From CAWBYL01 sp963793025 (lineage in GTDB: Bacteria > Actinomycetota > Acidimicrobiia > Acidimicrobiales > Acidimicrobilacustridaceae): DNA of 64,000 bases. The position numbers and the translations under genes were made by a program. The stretch covers positions 744,001-808,000 of the forward strand of contig CAWBYL010000006.1 of the NCBI GenBank assembly GCA_963793025.1, read 5' to 3'. Positions 50,801-63,009 of the stretch are shown piece by piece. How positions within the stretch are numbered: position 1 is the stretch's first letter; each line of letters begins with the position of its first letter. Below the pieces are notes generated by a model. The model did not search any database. It was given only the letters and a program-made list of their open reading frames with translations, and was not told where the DNA came from.

Positions 50801-51492
50801 CGCTCATCGCCACCCCGGTGTTCGACGGAGCCCACTGGGACGAGGTCGGCCAGGCCGGCAAGCACCCGACGATCCAGTCGATCTTCCAGAACCTGCAGCC
50901 CGAGGCCACCGACGCCCGCTACGGCGACAACGGCCGGCTCATGCAGGACAACGGCAAGACGACACTGTTCAACGGTCGCACCGGTGAGCCCTACGACAAC
51001 CCCATCACGGTGGGCGTCGTCTACATCCTGAAGCTGGCCCACCTCGTGGACGACAAGATCCACGCCCGGTCGACCGGCCCCTACTCGATGATCACCCAGC
51101 AGCCCCTCGGCGGTAAGGCCCAGTTCGGTGGCCAGAGGTTCGGCGAGATGGAGGTGTGGGCCCTCGAGGCCTACGGCGCCGCCTACTGCCTGCAGGAGCT
51201 GCTCACCATCAAGTCCGACGACGTGCTCGGCCGCGTGAAGGTCTACGAGGCCATCGTCAAGGGCGAGAACATCCCCGAGCCCGGCATCCCCGAGAGCTTC
51301 AAGGTTCTCATCAAGGAGATGCAGGCCCTGTGCCTCAACGTCGAGGTCCTCTCCACCACTGGTGAGGAGATCGAGATGCGTGAGCTCGACGAAGACATCT
51401 TCCGCACCGCCGAGGAGCTCGGCATCGACCTCTCGCGGCCCGAACGGGGCAGCGACGAGGAAGACGCCCGGCGCCAGGCTGAGAGGAGCTGA
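47899..51492 (+). CDS. rpoB: RNA polymerase subunit beta
   Basis: This 1197-residue protein begins at TTG after a GAGGAG site. Conserved parts include GSVLIP-type lobes, the rifampicin region around residues 405-440 (SQLSQFMDQVNPLSG, LTHRRRLSALGPGGL), ERAGFEVRDVH, and the C-terminal GGKAQFGGQRFGEMEVWALE. In the rifampicin region the residue equivalent to E. coli N518 is Val and K527 is Arg; D516, H526 and S531 equivalents are unchanged. It forms the catalytic core with rpoC, four bases downstream. Confidence 0.97.
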   Translation: MPSRTPVRERYSFANLDDVLQLPDLIAIQRESFEWFLHHGLAETFRDISPIKDFTETLQLELEFDPDDEDLRPPPKFTVEECKEKDMTFSAPIFVRARFMNAATGEIKEQTVFMGDFPMMTDKGTFVINGTERVVVSQLVRSPGVIFQPGERFRLRNLQKHQLVTGTIHPYRGEWIEFDVEQKPGKDVTAGARVARKRRLSLFVLLRALGYDEENHPGFLDRFVRHFDFLEGQWEKDRELAPTQDEALVEIYKRARPGEPPSVESAKAYFRNAFFESRRYDLSRVGRYKLNRKLGPELDKIESLFGIELERPEPDQSVLTPAEVLAATTYLLNLVNAEPGYRLDDQDHFANRRIRSVGELIQNQVRIGLSRMERVVRERMTTQDVEAITPQTLINIRPVVAAIKEFFGTSQLSQFMDQVNPLSGLTHRRRLSALGPGGLSRERAGFEVRDVHFSHYGRMCPIETPEGPNIGLIGALATFARVNEFGFIESPYRKVVEGRVTDEIVYLAADEEEEYVVAQANAPLNPDGTFQADRVLVRRSPQAATLGELKLMLERDVFFGATTEISNVPPMEVQLMDVSPKQIVSVATALIPFLEHDDANRALMGANMQRQAVPLLRAEAPYIGTGIESRAARDAADMILATDDGVVSEVDGDAITVEYKSQGRRVYRLLKFERSNQDTCINQKPIVSEGQKIAKGDILAHGPSTDNGELALGKNLVVAFMPWEGYNFEDAIILSERLVKDDVLTSIHIHEHEIDARDTKLGPEEITRDIPNLSDEILADLDERGIIRVGAEVGAGDVLVGKVTPKGETELTPEERLLRAIFGEKAREVRDTSLKVPHGESGKVIDVKVFSRDESHELPPGVNQLVRVYVAQKRKISVGDKLAGRHGNKGVISKILPLEDMPFLADGTPVDIILNPLGVPSRMNVGQVLEAHLGYAARYGWSIDGTTTGIDPVRGTESKTRPTTPPSTLIATPVFDGAHWDEVGQAGKHPTIQSIFQNLQPEATDARYGDNGRLMQDNGKTTLFNGRTGEPYDNPITVGVVYILKLAHLVDDKIHARSTGPYSMITQQPLGGKAQFGGQRFGEMEVWALEAYGAAYCLQELLTIKSDDVLGRVKVYEAIVKGENIPEPGIPESFKVLIKEMQALCLNVEVLSTTGEEIEMRELDEDIFRTAEELGIDLSRPERGSDEEDARRQAERS

Positions 51493-51496
51493 GGGA

Positions 51497-55468
<3,972 letters not shown>

Positions 55469-55481
55469 CCCTCACCGTTGC

Positions 55482-55507
55482 GCCGGTCGGACTCCGGTCC
55501 GACCGGC
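55482..55507 (+). terminator. Hairpin terminator after rpoC
   Basis: A perfect 10-bp stem, CCGGTCGGAC with GTCCGACCGG, surrounds loop TCCG and begins 15 bases after the rpoC stop. A promoter candidate for the rpsL operon follows immediately. Confidence 0.6.
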
Positions 55508-55518
55508 CGGCGTGGGGT

Positions 55519-55548
55519 TTGCCGAATCTCGGTCATCGCCCCTAGCAT
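55519..55548 (+). promoter_or_regulatory. Candidate promoter of the rpsL-rpsG-fusA-tuf operon
   Basis: TTGCCG (55519-55524) and TAGCAT (55543-55548) are 18 bases apart and lie between the rpoC terminator and rpsL. The start point would fall about 60 bases before the rpsL GTG. Confidence 0.55.
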
Positions 55549-55613
55549 TGTCCTTCGGCCCATGCGCGTATCCGCGCCTGGCCGCGTCTTTCGAACCGCA
55601 AGAAAGGTCCGTC

Positions 55614-55985
55614 GTGCCCACGATCCAGCAGCTGGTCCGCAAGGGTCGCCAGTCGAAGCCCGCCAAGGGGAAGACCCCCGCCCTGAAGGGCGCCCCGCAG
55701 CGGCGTGGCGTGTGCACACGCGTCTACACCACCACCCCGAAGAAGCCGAACTCCGCCCTCCGCAAGGTTGCCCGTGTGCGCCTCTCGAGTGGCATGGAGG
55801 TCACCGCCTACATCCCGGGTGAGGGCCACAACCTGCAGGAGCACTCCATCGTGCTCGTGCGTGGCGGCCGGGTGAAGGACCTTCCCGGCGTCCGCTACAA
55901 GATCATCCGCGGCACCCTCGACACCTCCGGTGTGCGCGACCGCAAGCAGGCCCGTAGTCGCTACGGCGCCAAGAAGGAGAGCTGA
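55614..55985 (+). CDS. rpsL: Small ribosomal subunit protein uS12
   Basis: This 123-residue protein starts at GTG with AGAAAGG upstream and matches S12 throughout: PTIQQLVRKGRQSK, CTRVYTTTPKKPNSALRKVA and GGRVKDLPGVRYKIIRG. The lysines whose change gives streptomycin resistance (in TPKKPNS and GRVKDLPG) are unaltered. It sits in the decoding centre. One base separates its stop from the rpsG start. Confidence 0.98.
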   Translation: MPTIQQLVRKGRQSKPAKGKTPALKGAPQRRGVCTRVYTTTPKKPNSALRKVARVRLSSGMEVTAYIPGEGHNLQEHSIVLVRGGRVKDLPGVRYKIIRGTLDTSGVRDRKQARSRYGAKKES

Positions 55986-55986
55986 C

Positions 55987-56457
55987 GTGCCCCGCAAGGG
56001 TCCCGCCCCGCGCCGAGAGCTGATGCCCGATCCGATCTACCGGTCAGTGGTCGTCACCCAGCTCGTCAACAAGATCCTCCAGCGCGGCAAGCGCTCCACC
56101 GCGGAGCGCATCGTCTACGAGGCGCTCGAGATCATCACCGAGAAGACCGGCGCCGAGCCCGTCGCCACCCTGAAGCGGGCGGTCGACGGCATCAAGCCCC
56201 AGCTCGAGGTGCGTAGCCGCCGCGTCGGTGGCGCCACCTACCAGGTCCCCGTCGAGGTGCGGCCCCGTCGGGCCAACACCCTCGCGATCCGTTGGATCGT
56301 CGGGTACTCCCGCCAGCGTCGCGAGCGCACCATGGCCGAGCGCCTGGCCAACGAGCTGCTCGACGCCAGCAACGGTGTCGGCGCCTCGATCAAGCGCAAG
56401 GAAGATCTGCACAAGATGGCCGAGTCCAACAAGGCCTTCGCCCACTACCGCTGGTAA
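55987..56457 (+). CDS. rpsG: Small ribosomal subunit protein uS7
   Basis: From GTG 55987 this is a 156-residue S7: RRELMPDPIYRSVVVTQLVN, LEVRSRRVGGATYQVPVEV and the C-terminal KRKEDLHKMAESNKAFAHYR. It organises the 3' major domain of 16S rRNA. Length is exactly that of the family. A hairpin lies between its stop and fusA. Confidence 0.98.
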   Translation: MPRKGPAPRRELMPDPIYRSVVVTQLVNKILQRGKRSTAERIVYEALEIITEKTGAEPVATLKRAVDGIKPQLEVRSRRVGGATYQVPVEVRPRRANTLAIRWIVGYSRQRRERTMAERLANELLDASNGVGASIKRKEDLHKMAESNKAFAHYRW

Positions 56458-56484
56458 GCGCCCCGGCCCATTCGCCGCCACGGT

Positions 56485-56506
56485 CGCCCCGCCAGCAGGC
56501 GGGGCG
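56485..56506 (+). terminator. Hairpin between rpsG and fusA
   Basis: A perfect 9-bp stem CGCCCCGCC/GGCGGGGCG with loop AGCA lies 28 bases after rpsG and 75 bases before fusA. It may attenuate transcription or protect mRNA ends within the operon. Confidence 0.45.
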
Positions 56507-56580
56507 TCGTCGCGACACCGTGCCCTCGCCCCACCTGTTCCGCCGCCCCACACATCACGCCCTCACGACAGGATTCTGAG

Positions 56581-58668
56581 ATGGCCAGCCGCCCGCACTC
56601 ACTCGAGCGAACCCGCAACATCGGCATCATGGCCCACATCGATGCCGGCAAGACCACCACGACCGAGCGGATCCTCTACTACACCGGCAAGAACTACAAG
56701 ATCGGTGAGGTCCACGAGGGCGGCGCCACCATGGACTGGATGGTCCAGGAGCAGGAGCGCGGCATCACGATCACGTCGGCCGCGACCACGTGCGAGTGGA
56801 ACGACCACCGGATCAACATCATCGACACCCCGGGCCACGTGGACTTCACGGTCGAGGTCGAGCGCTCGCTGCGCGTCCTCGACGGCGCCGTGGCGGTCTT
56901 CGACGGGGTGGCCGGCGTCGAGCCCCAGACCGAGACGGTGTGGCGTCAGGCCAACAAGTACAACGTTCCCCGCATCTGCTTCATCAACAAGATGGACCGC
57001 TTGGGGGCCGACTTCTACTCCGCCCTCGACTCCATCAAGGAGCGTCTCGGGGCCAACACCGCCGTGCTGCAGCTGCCGATCGGCGCCGAGGGCCACTACA
57101 AGGGCGTCATCGACCTCATCACCATGGACGCCCTCGTCTGGCTGGACGAGGAGCTGGGTGCGAAGTGGGAGGTCCAGGAGATCCCCGCGGACCTGCTCGA
57201 GGACGCCGAGACCTACCGGGCCGACCTCATCGAGACCGTCGCCTCGGTCGACGAGGCCCTGCTCGAGAAGTTCGTCGCCGAGGAGGAGATCTCCGTCGAC
57301 GAGCTGCGCAGCGCCATCCGCACGGCCACCATCGCCGGCGACATCATCCCGGTCCTGAACGGCACCGCCTTCAAGAACAAGGGTGTGCAGCCGCTGCTCG
57401 ACGCCGTCGTGTGGTACCTCCCCTCCCCGGTCGATCTGCCCCCGGTCCAGGGGACCAACCTCAAGGGTGACACCGACGTGGAGCGCAAGCCCACCGACGA
57501 GGAGCCGTTCTCGGCGCTGGCCTTCAAGATCATGACCGATCCGCACGTCGGCAAGCTCACCTACTTCCGCGTGTACTCGGGCACCCTCGACAAGGGCGGC
57601 CAGGTCATGAACAGTCGCACCCAGTCGAAGGAGCGCATCGGGCGCATCCTCGAGATGCACGCCAACGACCGGATGGACCGAGACCACGTCTTCGCCGGTG
57701 ACATCGTGGCCGGCATCGGCTTCAAGAACACCAAGACGGGTGACACCCTCTGCGATCCGAGCGCACCGCTCGTGCTCGAAGAGCTCATCTTCCCGGAGCC
57801 GGTGATCCACGTCGCGGTGGAGCCGAAGACCAAGGCCGACCAGGACAAGATGTCCAAGGCCCTGTTCTCGCTGTCCGAGGAGGACCCGACCTTCCAGGTC
57901 CGCACCGACGAGGACACCGGCCAGACCGTCATCTCCGGTATGGGCGAGCTTCACCTCGAGGTGCTCGTCGATCGCATGCTGCGTGAGTTCCGCGTCGACG
58001 CCACCGTGGGCAAGCCCCAGGTGGCGTACCGCGAGACCATCTCCCGCACGATCGAGAAGTCGACCTACACCCACAAGAAGCAGACGGGTGGCTCGGGCCA
58101 GTACGCCGAGGTCACCATCACCCTCGAGAACACCGGCGCCGGTGGCGGGTACGAGTTCGTCGACAAGATCTCCGGTGGCCGCATCCCGAAGGAGTACATC
58201 CCCTCCATCGATGCCGGCATCCAGCAGGCCATGACCTCGGGCGTGCTCGCCGGGTATCCCACCGTCGACATCCGGGCCACCCTGACCGACGGCAAGTACC
58301 ACGACGTGGACTCGTCGGAGATGGCGTTCAAGATCGCCGGCACCATGGCCTTCAAGGAGGCCGCCCGCAAGGCCAAGCCGATCCTGCTCGAGCCCATCAT
58401 GAACGTCGAGGTGTCCACCCCGGAGGACTACATGGGTGACGTCATGGGCGATCTCTCCTCCCGCCGAGGCAAGCTCGGCGGCATGGAGCAGAAGGGCAAC
58501 TCCCAGATCATCCGGGCCCAGGTGCCGCTGTCGGACATGTTCGGCTACGCTACCGACCTTCGTTCGCGCACCCAGGGTCGAGCCACCTACACGATGCAGT
58601 TCGACTCGTATCAGCCGATGCCGTCGAACGTCCAGGAAGAGATCGTCACCCGCGTGCGCGGAGAATGA
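56581..58668 (+). CDS. fusA: Elongation factor G
   Basis: This 695-residue translocase has P-loop AHIDAGKTTTTERIL, switch region ERGITITSAATTCEW, DTPGHVDFTVEVERS, NKMDR, and the domain IV region KKQTGGSGQYAEVTI. All five domains are present at usual length. It moves tRNAs and mRNA after peptide bond formation and helps recycle ribosomes. It lies between rpsG and the second tuf gene in the standard str operon. Confidence 0.98.
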   Translation: MASRPHSLERTRNIGIMAHIDAGKTTTTERILYYTGKNYKIGEVHEGGATMDWMVQEQERGITITSAATTCEWNDHRINIIDTPGHVDFTVEVERSLRVLDGAVAVFDGVAGVEPQTETVWRQANKYNVPRICFINKMDRLGADFYSALDSIKERLGANTAVLQLPIGAEGHYKGVIDLITMDALVWLDEELGAKWEVQEIPADLLEDAETYRADLIETVASVDEALLEKFVAEEEISVDELRSAIRTATIAGDIIPVLNGTAFKNKGVQPLLDAVVWYLPSPVDLPPVQGTNLKGDTDVERKPTDEEPFSALAFKIMTDPHVGKLTYFRVYSGTLDKGGQVMNSRTQSKERIGRILEMHANDRMDRDHVFAGDIVAGIGFKNTKTGDTLCDPSAPLVLEELIFPEPVIHVAVEPKTKADQDKMSKALFSLSEEDPTFQVRTDEDTGQTVISGMGELHLEVLVDRMLREFRVDATVGKPQVAYRETISRTIEKSTYTHKKQTGGSGQYAEVTITLENTGAGGGYEFVDKISGGRIPKEYIPSIDAGIQQAMTSGVLAGYPTVDIRATLTDGKYHDVDSSEMAFKIAGTMAFKEAARKAKPILLEPIMNVEVSTPEDYMGDVMGDLSSRRGKLGGMEQKGNSQIIRAQVPLSDMFGYATDLRSRTQGRATYTMQFDSYQPMPSNVQEEIVTRVRGE

Positions 58669-58773
58669 CCGCCTCGAGATCCTCGGATCTGCGCTGCACC
58701 AGCTTTGTTTCGTACCTTCACAACATCAACCACCAAAGTCGCCCCGGCATGAGCACACAGGAGAGTTCCCCCC

Positions 58774-59964
58774 ATGGCGCGTGAGAAGTTCGAGCGGACC
58801 AAGCCCCATGCGAATGTGGGCACGATGGGTCATATCGATCATGGGAAGACGACGCTGACGGCGGCGATCTCGAAGGTGTTGGCGGAGCAGGATCCGGCGC
58901 ACAACTCGGTGACGGATTTTTCGAACATCGACAAGGCGCCGGAGGAGCGTGAGCGGGGGATCACGATCAACATCGCTCATGTGGAGTACGAGACGGCGAA
59001 TCGTCATTATGCGCATGTGGATATGCCTGGGCATGCTGACTACATCAAGAACATGATCACCGGTGCGGCTCAGGTCGATGGTGCGATTCTGGTGGTGTCG
59101 GCGGCTGATGGTCCGATGCCTCAGACGCGTGAGCATGTGTTGTTGGCCAAGCAGGTGGGTGTGCCGTCGATCGTGGTGGCGTTGAACAAGGTCGACATGG
59201 TTGATGATGAGGAGTTGTTGGATCTGGTGGAGCTCGAGGTGCGTGAGCTGCTCAGTGAGTATGAGTTCCCGGGTGATGATGTTCCGGTGATCAAGGTGTC
59301 GGCGTTGAAGGCTCTGGAGGGGGATGCTGACGCGACGGCGCAGATCTTGGAGTTGATGACGGCGGTGGATGAGTACATTCCGCAGCCGGAGCGTGACACG
59401 GAGAAGCCGTTCTTGATGCCGATCGAGGATGTGTTCACGATCACGGGTCGTGGGACGGTGGTCACGGGTCGTGTGGAGCAGGGTGTGGTGCACACGGGTG
59501 ACGAGATCGAGATCGTTGGTATCAAGCCGACGCAGAAGACGACGTGTACGGGTGTGGAGATGTTCCGGAAGTTGCTCGACGAGGGTCGGGCGGGGGACAA
59601 CATCGGTGCGTTGTTGCGGGGCACGAAGAAGGAAGAGGTGGAGCGGGGTCAGGTGTTGGCCAAGCCTGGTTCGATCACGCCGCATTCTCAGTTCGAGGGT
59701 CAGGTGTATGTGTTGACCAAGGATGAGGGTGGGCGGCACAAGCCGTTCTTTTCGAATTATCGGCCGCAGTTCTTCTTCCGGACGACTGATGTCACCGGGC
59801 AGATCACTCTGCCGGAGGGCACGGAGATGTGTATTCCGGGGGACAACACGACGATGACGGTGGAGTTGATCGCTCCGATCGCCATGGAAGAGGGCCTGCG
59901 TTTCGCCATCCGTGAGGGTGGTCGTACCGTGGGCGCCGGCCGCGTCACCAAGATCCTCAAGTAA
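58774..59964 (+). CDS. tuf: Elongation factor Tu, copy 2
   Basis: This 396-residue EF-Tu is identical to the copy at 40886. The upstream 105 bases and everything after the ninth base past the stop differ, so only the gene itself is kept identical, the usual sign of gene conversion. As in copy 1, codons end mainly in G or T, in sharp contrast to fusA and rpsJ on either side. An AGGAGAG ribosome site precedes the ATG. It is the fourth gene of the str operon. Confidence 0.98.
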   Translation: MAREKFERTKPHANVGTMGHIDHGKTTLTAAISKVLAEQDPAHNSVTDFSNIDKAPEERERGITINIAHVEYETANRHYAHVDMPGHADYIKNMITGAAQVDGAILVVSAADGPMPQTREHVLLAKQVGVPSIVVALNKVDMVDDEELLDLVELEVRELLSEYEFPGDDVPVIKVSALKALEGDADATAQILELMTAVDEYIPQPERDTEKPFLMPIEDVFTITGRGTVVTGRVEQGVVHTGDEIEIVGIKPTQKTTCTGVEMFRKLLDEGRAGDNIGALLRGTKKEEVERGQVLAKPGSITPHSQFEGQVYVLTKDEGGRHKPFFSNYRPQFFFRTTDVTGQITLPEGTEMCIPGDNTTMTVELIAPIAMEEGLRFAIREGGRTVGAGRVTKILK

Positions 59965-59979
59965 CGAGATCGGTTCAAG

Positions 59980-60300
59980 ATGGCAGACAAGCAGAAGATC
60001 CGGATCCGCCTGAAGGCGTACGACCACGAGATCGTCGACCAGTCGACGAAGAAGATCGTGGAGACGGTGGTGCGCACCAGCGCCACGGTCCGCGGCCCGG
60101 TGCCCCTCCCCACGGAGAAGCATCGCTACACCGTGATCCGCTCCCCTCACAAGGACAAGGACTCCCGCGAGCACTTCGAGATGCGGATCCACAAGCGCCT
60201 GCTCGACATCGTCGACCCGACGCCCAAGACCGTCGACTCGCTCCAGCGCCTCGACCTTCCGGCCGGCGTGGACATCGAGATCAAGATCCAGCAGGTCTGA
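59980..60300 (+). CDS. rpsJ: Small ribosomal subunit protein uS10
   Basis: This 106-residue protein matches S10: KIRIRLKAYDHEIVDQSTKK, GPVPLPTEKHRYTVIRSPH and the C-terminal LPAGVDIEIKIQQ. It also works in NusA/NusB antitermination in other bacteria. It follows tuf by 15 bases. Instead of rplC, a strong terminator and two unrelated genes come next, so it is cut off from the rest of the S10 operon. Confidence 0.97.
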   Translation: MADKQKIRIRLKAYDHEIVDQSTKKIVETVVRTSATVRGPVPLPTEKHRYTVIRSPHKDKDSREHFEMRIHKRLLDIVDPTPKTVDSLQRLDLPAGVDIEIKIQQV

Positions 60301-60342
60301 CGGGGACCGACCCCAGGGTCGGTACCGCCACCGAACGCGAGA

Positions 60343-60370
60343 GGAGCCCGGGCCGAGGCCCGGGCTCCTT
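60343..60370. terminator. Strong hairpin terminator after rpsJ
   Basis: Perfect 12-bp arms GGAGCCCGGGCC/GGCCCGGGCTCC (60343-60354 and 60357-60368) are followed by TT. It lies 42 bases after rpsJ and 22 bases beyond the stop of the convergent minus-strand gene, so it may serve both strands. Confidence 0.75.
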
Positions 60371-60392
60371 CGCGTCGTAGCGGTGAAATGGC

Positions 60393-60893
60393 TCAGCCGG
60401 TGAAGGCGGGCTGGGTGACGGCGGCGGCCGCCACCGCCGGCTTGGCGGTGCTCGGTGTCGGTGCGGCCGTCGTGGTCGTCGATGCGGGGGCTGTGTTGAT
60501 CGTGAGGGAGGCGACGTCGTCGTAGACGAAGCCGGGGCCGCCCTCCGGGTCCGCCTTGTCGTAGCAGGTGGCGCTGAACTGGTAGGTCCCCGGCTCGAAC
60601 TGATCGGGCGCGGGGATGTCCCACGCGTATGCGGCCGTGCCCTGGATGACGTTGAGGTCGTAGGCGAACACGTTGTCGAGGAGCTCGATGGAGACGGCGG
60701 GTTCTTCCACGCCCTCGAGCTCACACCCGGTCGCCGTGAAGAGGACGGTGTCCCCCTCCGAGGCGGTGGTGGGCGAGACCGTGAAGGTGGCGGCCGTCTG
60801 GGCGCTGGCGAGGTTCGGGACGACGAGGGCCCCTCCGGCCAGGGCCAGGGCCCCGGTGGCAACGGCGAGCGAGCGCTTGGTCAGAGTACGCAT
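60393..60893 (-). CDS. Secreted protein with signal peptide, unknown function
   Basis: From ATG 60893, with an AAAGGA site upstream, the product is 166 residues. A clear signal peptide (MRTLTKRSLAVATGALALAG to about ASAQTA) is followed by a roughly 100-residue beta-rich, Ig-like domain with two cysteines that could form a disulfide (TGCELEG and SATCYDK). A Thr/Ala/Pro-rich tail ends in QPAFTG, which recalls a sortase motif but has no hydrophobic segment or basic tail behind it. I do not recognise the family. It is inserted between rpsJ and rplC on the opposite strand. Confidence 0.75.
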   Translation of the reverse strand: MRTLTKRSLAVATGALALAGGALVVPNLASAQTAATFTVSPTTASEGDTVLFTATGCELEGVEEPAVSIELLDNVFAYDLNVIQGTAAYAWDIPAPDQFEPGTYQFSATCYDKADPEGGPGFVYDDVASLTINTAPASTTTTAAPTPSTAKPAVAAAAVTQPAFTG

Positions 60894-61170
60894 GGGTGGT
60901 GAGTTCCTTTGTTCGGGACCATCTGTGCGGTCCGCCGGGGGGTGCCTTCGCACCCGGTCGTGGTGTCGGTGGATCGCCTGACCGATGGAGTGTCATCCTC
61001 GGTCCGCCGTGCCGCCGGGTGTGGGTCTCGTCTCGTCGCGCCAGGACCTGAAGCACCGGGCCGGAGATGATCCGCACGGCCCACCTGGGTTCGGATCCGC
61101 GAGTGGTCTCGGGCTCCCCCTACGATGCCGGCGCCGACGGCGCGAGGGGCGTGCCCGGTGGGAGGGAACG

Positions 61171-61953
61171 ATGGGACGCCTGGACGGCAAGGTCATGGTG
61201 GTGACGGGGGCGGCCTCCGGGATCGGTGCGGCCTGCGTCGAGCGGTTCGCGGCCGAGGGGGCCCGAGTGGTCGGTGGTGATCTGGCCCAACCCGCCGACG
61301 GTGTGGTCGCTCCCGAGCGCTTCGAGGTGTGCGACGTCACCGACGAGACGTCGGTGGAGGCGCTGGTCGCCGCCGCCGCCGAGCTGACAGGACGCATCGA
61401 CGGGGTCGTCACCAGCGCCGGCGTGGCTGGTGGTGGACCGGTGCACCTGGTCGACTCGGCCAGCTGGGACCACGTCGTGGGGGTGAACCTGAAGGGCACC
61501 TTCTTCACCGCCAAGCACGTGATCACCCGCATGCTCCAGCAGGAGCTGATCGACGGGGAGCGGGGCAGCGTGATCACCGTGGCCAGCGTCGAGGGCCTCG
61601 AAGGCACCGCCGGAGGCAGCTCCTACAACGCCTCCAAGGGCGGTGTCGTCATCCTCACCAAGAACATGGCCATCGACTACGGACGCCAGGGCATCCGGGC
61701 CAACGCCATCTGCCCGGGCTTCATCGACACGCCGCTGCTGCGGGGCCTCGGCGATCCCGAGATGACCGAGATGCTCATCGAGATCAGAGAGGAGCACAAG
61801 CTGCGTCGCCTGGGCCGACCTTCGGAGATCGCCTCGGTCGCCGCCTTCCTCGCCTCTCCTGATGCCTCCTTCGTCACCGGCCAGGCCATCGCCGTCGACG
61901 GCGGCTACACCGCCGGTCGCGACCACGGCGTCACCGCCCGCATGGGGCTGTGA
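61171..61953 (+). CDS. Short-chain dehydrogenase/reductase (SDR)
   Basis: This 260-residue classical SDR starts at ATG with GGGAGG upstream. It has the nucleotide motif TGAASGIG (residues 12-19), TSAGVAGG in place of the usual NNAG, the catalytic Ser region SVITVASVEG, and active-site YNASKGG. The D in GGDLAQP after beta-2 suggests preference for NAD(H). The substrate cannot be read from sequence. It lies alone between rpsJ and rplC and shows the same codon style as its neighbours. Confidence 0.88.
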   Translation: MGRLDGKVMVVTGAASGIGAACVERFAAEGARVVGGDLAQPADGVVAPERFEVCDVTDETSVEALVAAAAELTGRIDGVVTSAGVAGGGPVHLVDSASWDHVVGVNLKGTFFTAKHVITRMLQQELIDGERGSVITVASVEGLEGTAGGSSYNASKGGVVILTKNMAIDYGRQGIRANAICPGFIDTPLLRGLGDPEMTEMLIEIREEHKLRRLGRPSEIASVAAFLASPDASFVTGQAIAVDGGYTAGRDHGVTARMGL

Positions 61954-61972
61954 CATAGCGGGGCGAAGCCTC

Positions 61973-62074
61973 GCGGTGTGGCCGGGTCGCTGGCGCTCCT
62001 GCTCCGCTCAGCTGGGGTTGGCTCGGTCGTAGCGGTGGGTCCGAGCGAGCCCGGCGGTGTGGCCGGGTCGCTGG
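61973..62074 (+). repeat. 21-bp direct repeat upstream of rplC
   Basis: GCGGTGTGGCCGGGTCGCTGG occurs at 61973-61993 and again, identical, at 62054-62074, with starts 81 bases apart. Sequence between the copies is not repeated. It could be a remnant of intergenic repeats or a protein-binding pair. Confidence 0.7.
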
Positions 62075-62110
62075 GCTCCCCGGTCGACAGGGCTGCCGTC
62101 CGAGGCCGGT

Positions 62111-62139
62111 TTGGTGTTGGGCGGCGAAGTCGCTACGAT
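62111..62139 (+). promoter_or_regulatory. Candidate promoter of the rplC operon
   Basis: TTGGTG (62111-62116) and TACGAT (62134-62139) are 17 bases apart. The separated ribosomal operon needs its own promoter because a terminator and a minus-strand gene lie between it and rpsJ. Confidence 0.5.
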
Positions 62140-62355
62140 CTCCCTCTTGTGCGTCCGAGGCCCGAAGGGGCAGACGTGCGCACCTCTTCGTCGTTCGAAC
62201 CGACGTCTGCGCTGGCCCACCCGCGTGTGGGTACCACGCAGCACAACCGACTGGCGCTCCGCCGGGGGATTCCCCGTGCGGAGCGTCTGCGTGAAGGCCC
62301 CACCTCCGGGTGGGGGAGACGAACGCAACACCACCACAGAAAGATCGTTGCCGGT

Positions 62356-63009
62356 ATGGCGAACAAGGCAGTAGTCGGCGAGAAGGTCGGCATGACCCAG
62401 GTGTGGGACGACGCGAACCGCGTCGTGCCCGTCACCGTCCTACGGGTCGAGCCGATGCGCGTCGTCCAGGTCAAGACTCCTGAGCACGACGGCTACAGCG
62501 CGCTGCAGGTCACCTTCGGTACGAAGGACCCTCGCAAGCTGAACAGCCCCGACCGGGGCCACTTCGAAAAGGCCGGGGTCCAGGCCGGAGTCACCGTCGT
62601 CGAGCTCCGCCTCGATGACGTCTCGGGCTTCGAGGTCGGCCAGGAGATCGACGTCGACACCCTCGCCGCCGGCGAGCTGGTCGACGTCACCGCCGTGAGC
62701 AAGGGCAAGGGCTTCGCCGGCGTCATGAAGCGGCACAACTTCGCCGGCCAGCGAGCCAGCCACGGTGCCCATCGGGTCCATCGGGCTCCCGGCTCCATCG
62801 GCGCCTGCGCCACCCCGGCCCGTGTCTTCAAGGGCACCCGGATGGCTGGTCGCATGGGCGCCGAGAAGGTCACCACCCTGAACCTGCGGGTCGTGTCCAC
62901 CGATGCCGAGAAGAACCTGCTCCTGGTCCGAGGCGCCGTGCCCGGCCCCAAGGGCGGGATCGTCGTGATCCGCGATGCCGTGAAGGCCGCGACCAAGGGT
63001 GGTGCGTGA
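62356..63009 (+). CDS. rplC: Large ribosomal subunit protein uL3
   Basis: This 217-residue protein starts at ATG 62356 (GEKVGMTQVWDD); the frame is open upstream without coding sense. Family segments VSKGKGFAGVMKRHNFAGQ, SHGAHRVHRAPGSIGA and GTRMAGRMGAEKVTTLN are present. The ribosome site is weak (AGAAAGAT). It is the first gene of the truncated S10 operon here, followed by rplD with a one-base TGATG overlap. Confidence 0.97.
   Translation: MANKAVVGEKVGMTQVWDDANRVVPVTVLRVEPMRVVQVKTPEHDGYSALQVTFGTKDPRKLNSPDRGHFEKAGVQAGVTVVELRLDDVSGFEVGQEIDVDTLAAGELVDVTAVSKGKGFAGVMKRHNFAGQRASHGAHRVHRAPGSIGACATPARVFKGTRMAGRMGAEKVTTLNLRVVSTDAEKNLLLVRGAVPGPKGGIVVIRDAVKAATKGGA

Larger units (their letters stand above)
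61954..62355 (+). promoter_or_regulatory. rplC upstream region (402 bases)
   Basis: No gene is supported here. It contains an imperfect hairpin element that resembles one after rplL (61959-61975), a 21-bp direct repeat (61973-61993 and 62054-62074), a promoter candidate, and a CCCCACC/GGTGGGG stem (62298-62315) close to the rplC start. It appears to be the control region of the separated rplC-rplD-rplW-rplB operon, with a leader of about 210 bases. Confidence 0.5.

Noticed and set aside
58726..60624. A 632-codon open frame antisense to tuf2 and rpsJ (and a 358-codon one antisense to tuf1)
   Set aside because: It follows from the C-poor, G/T-ending codon style of tuf. Its translation is low-complexity, rich in Arg, His and Leu, and has no domain or ribosome site.
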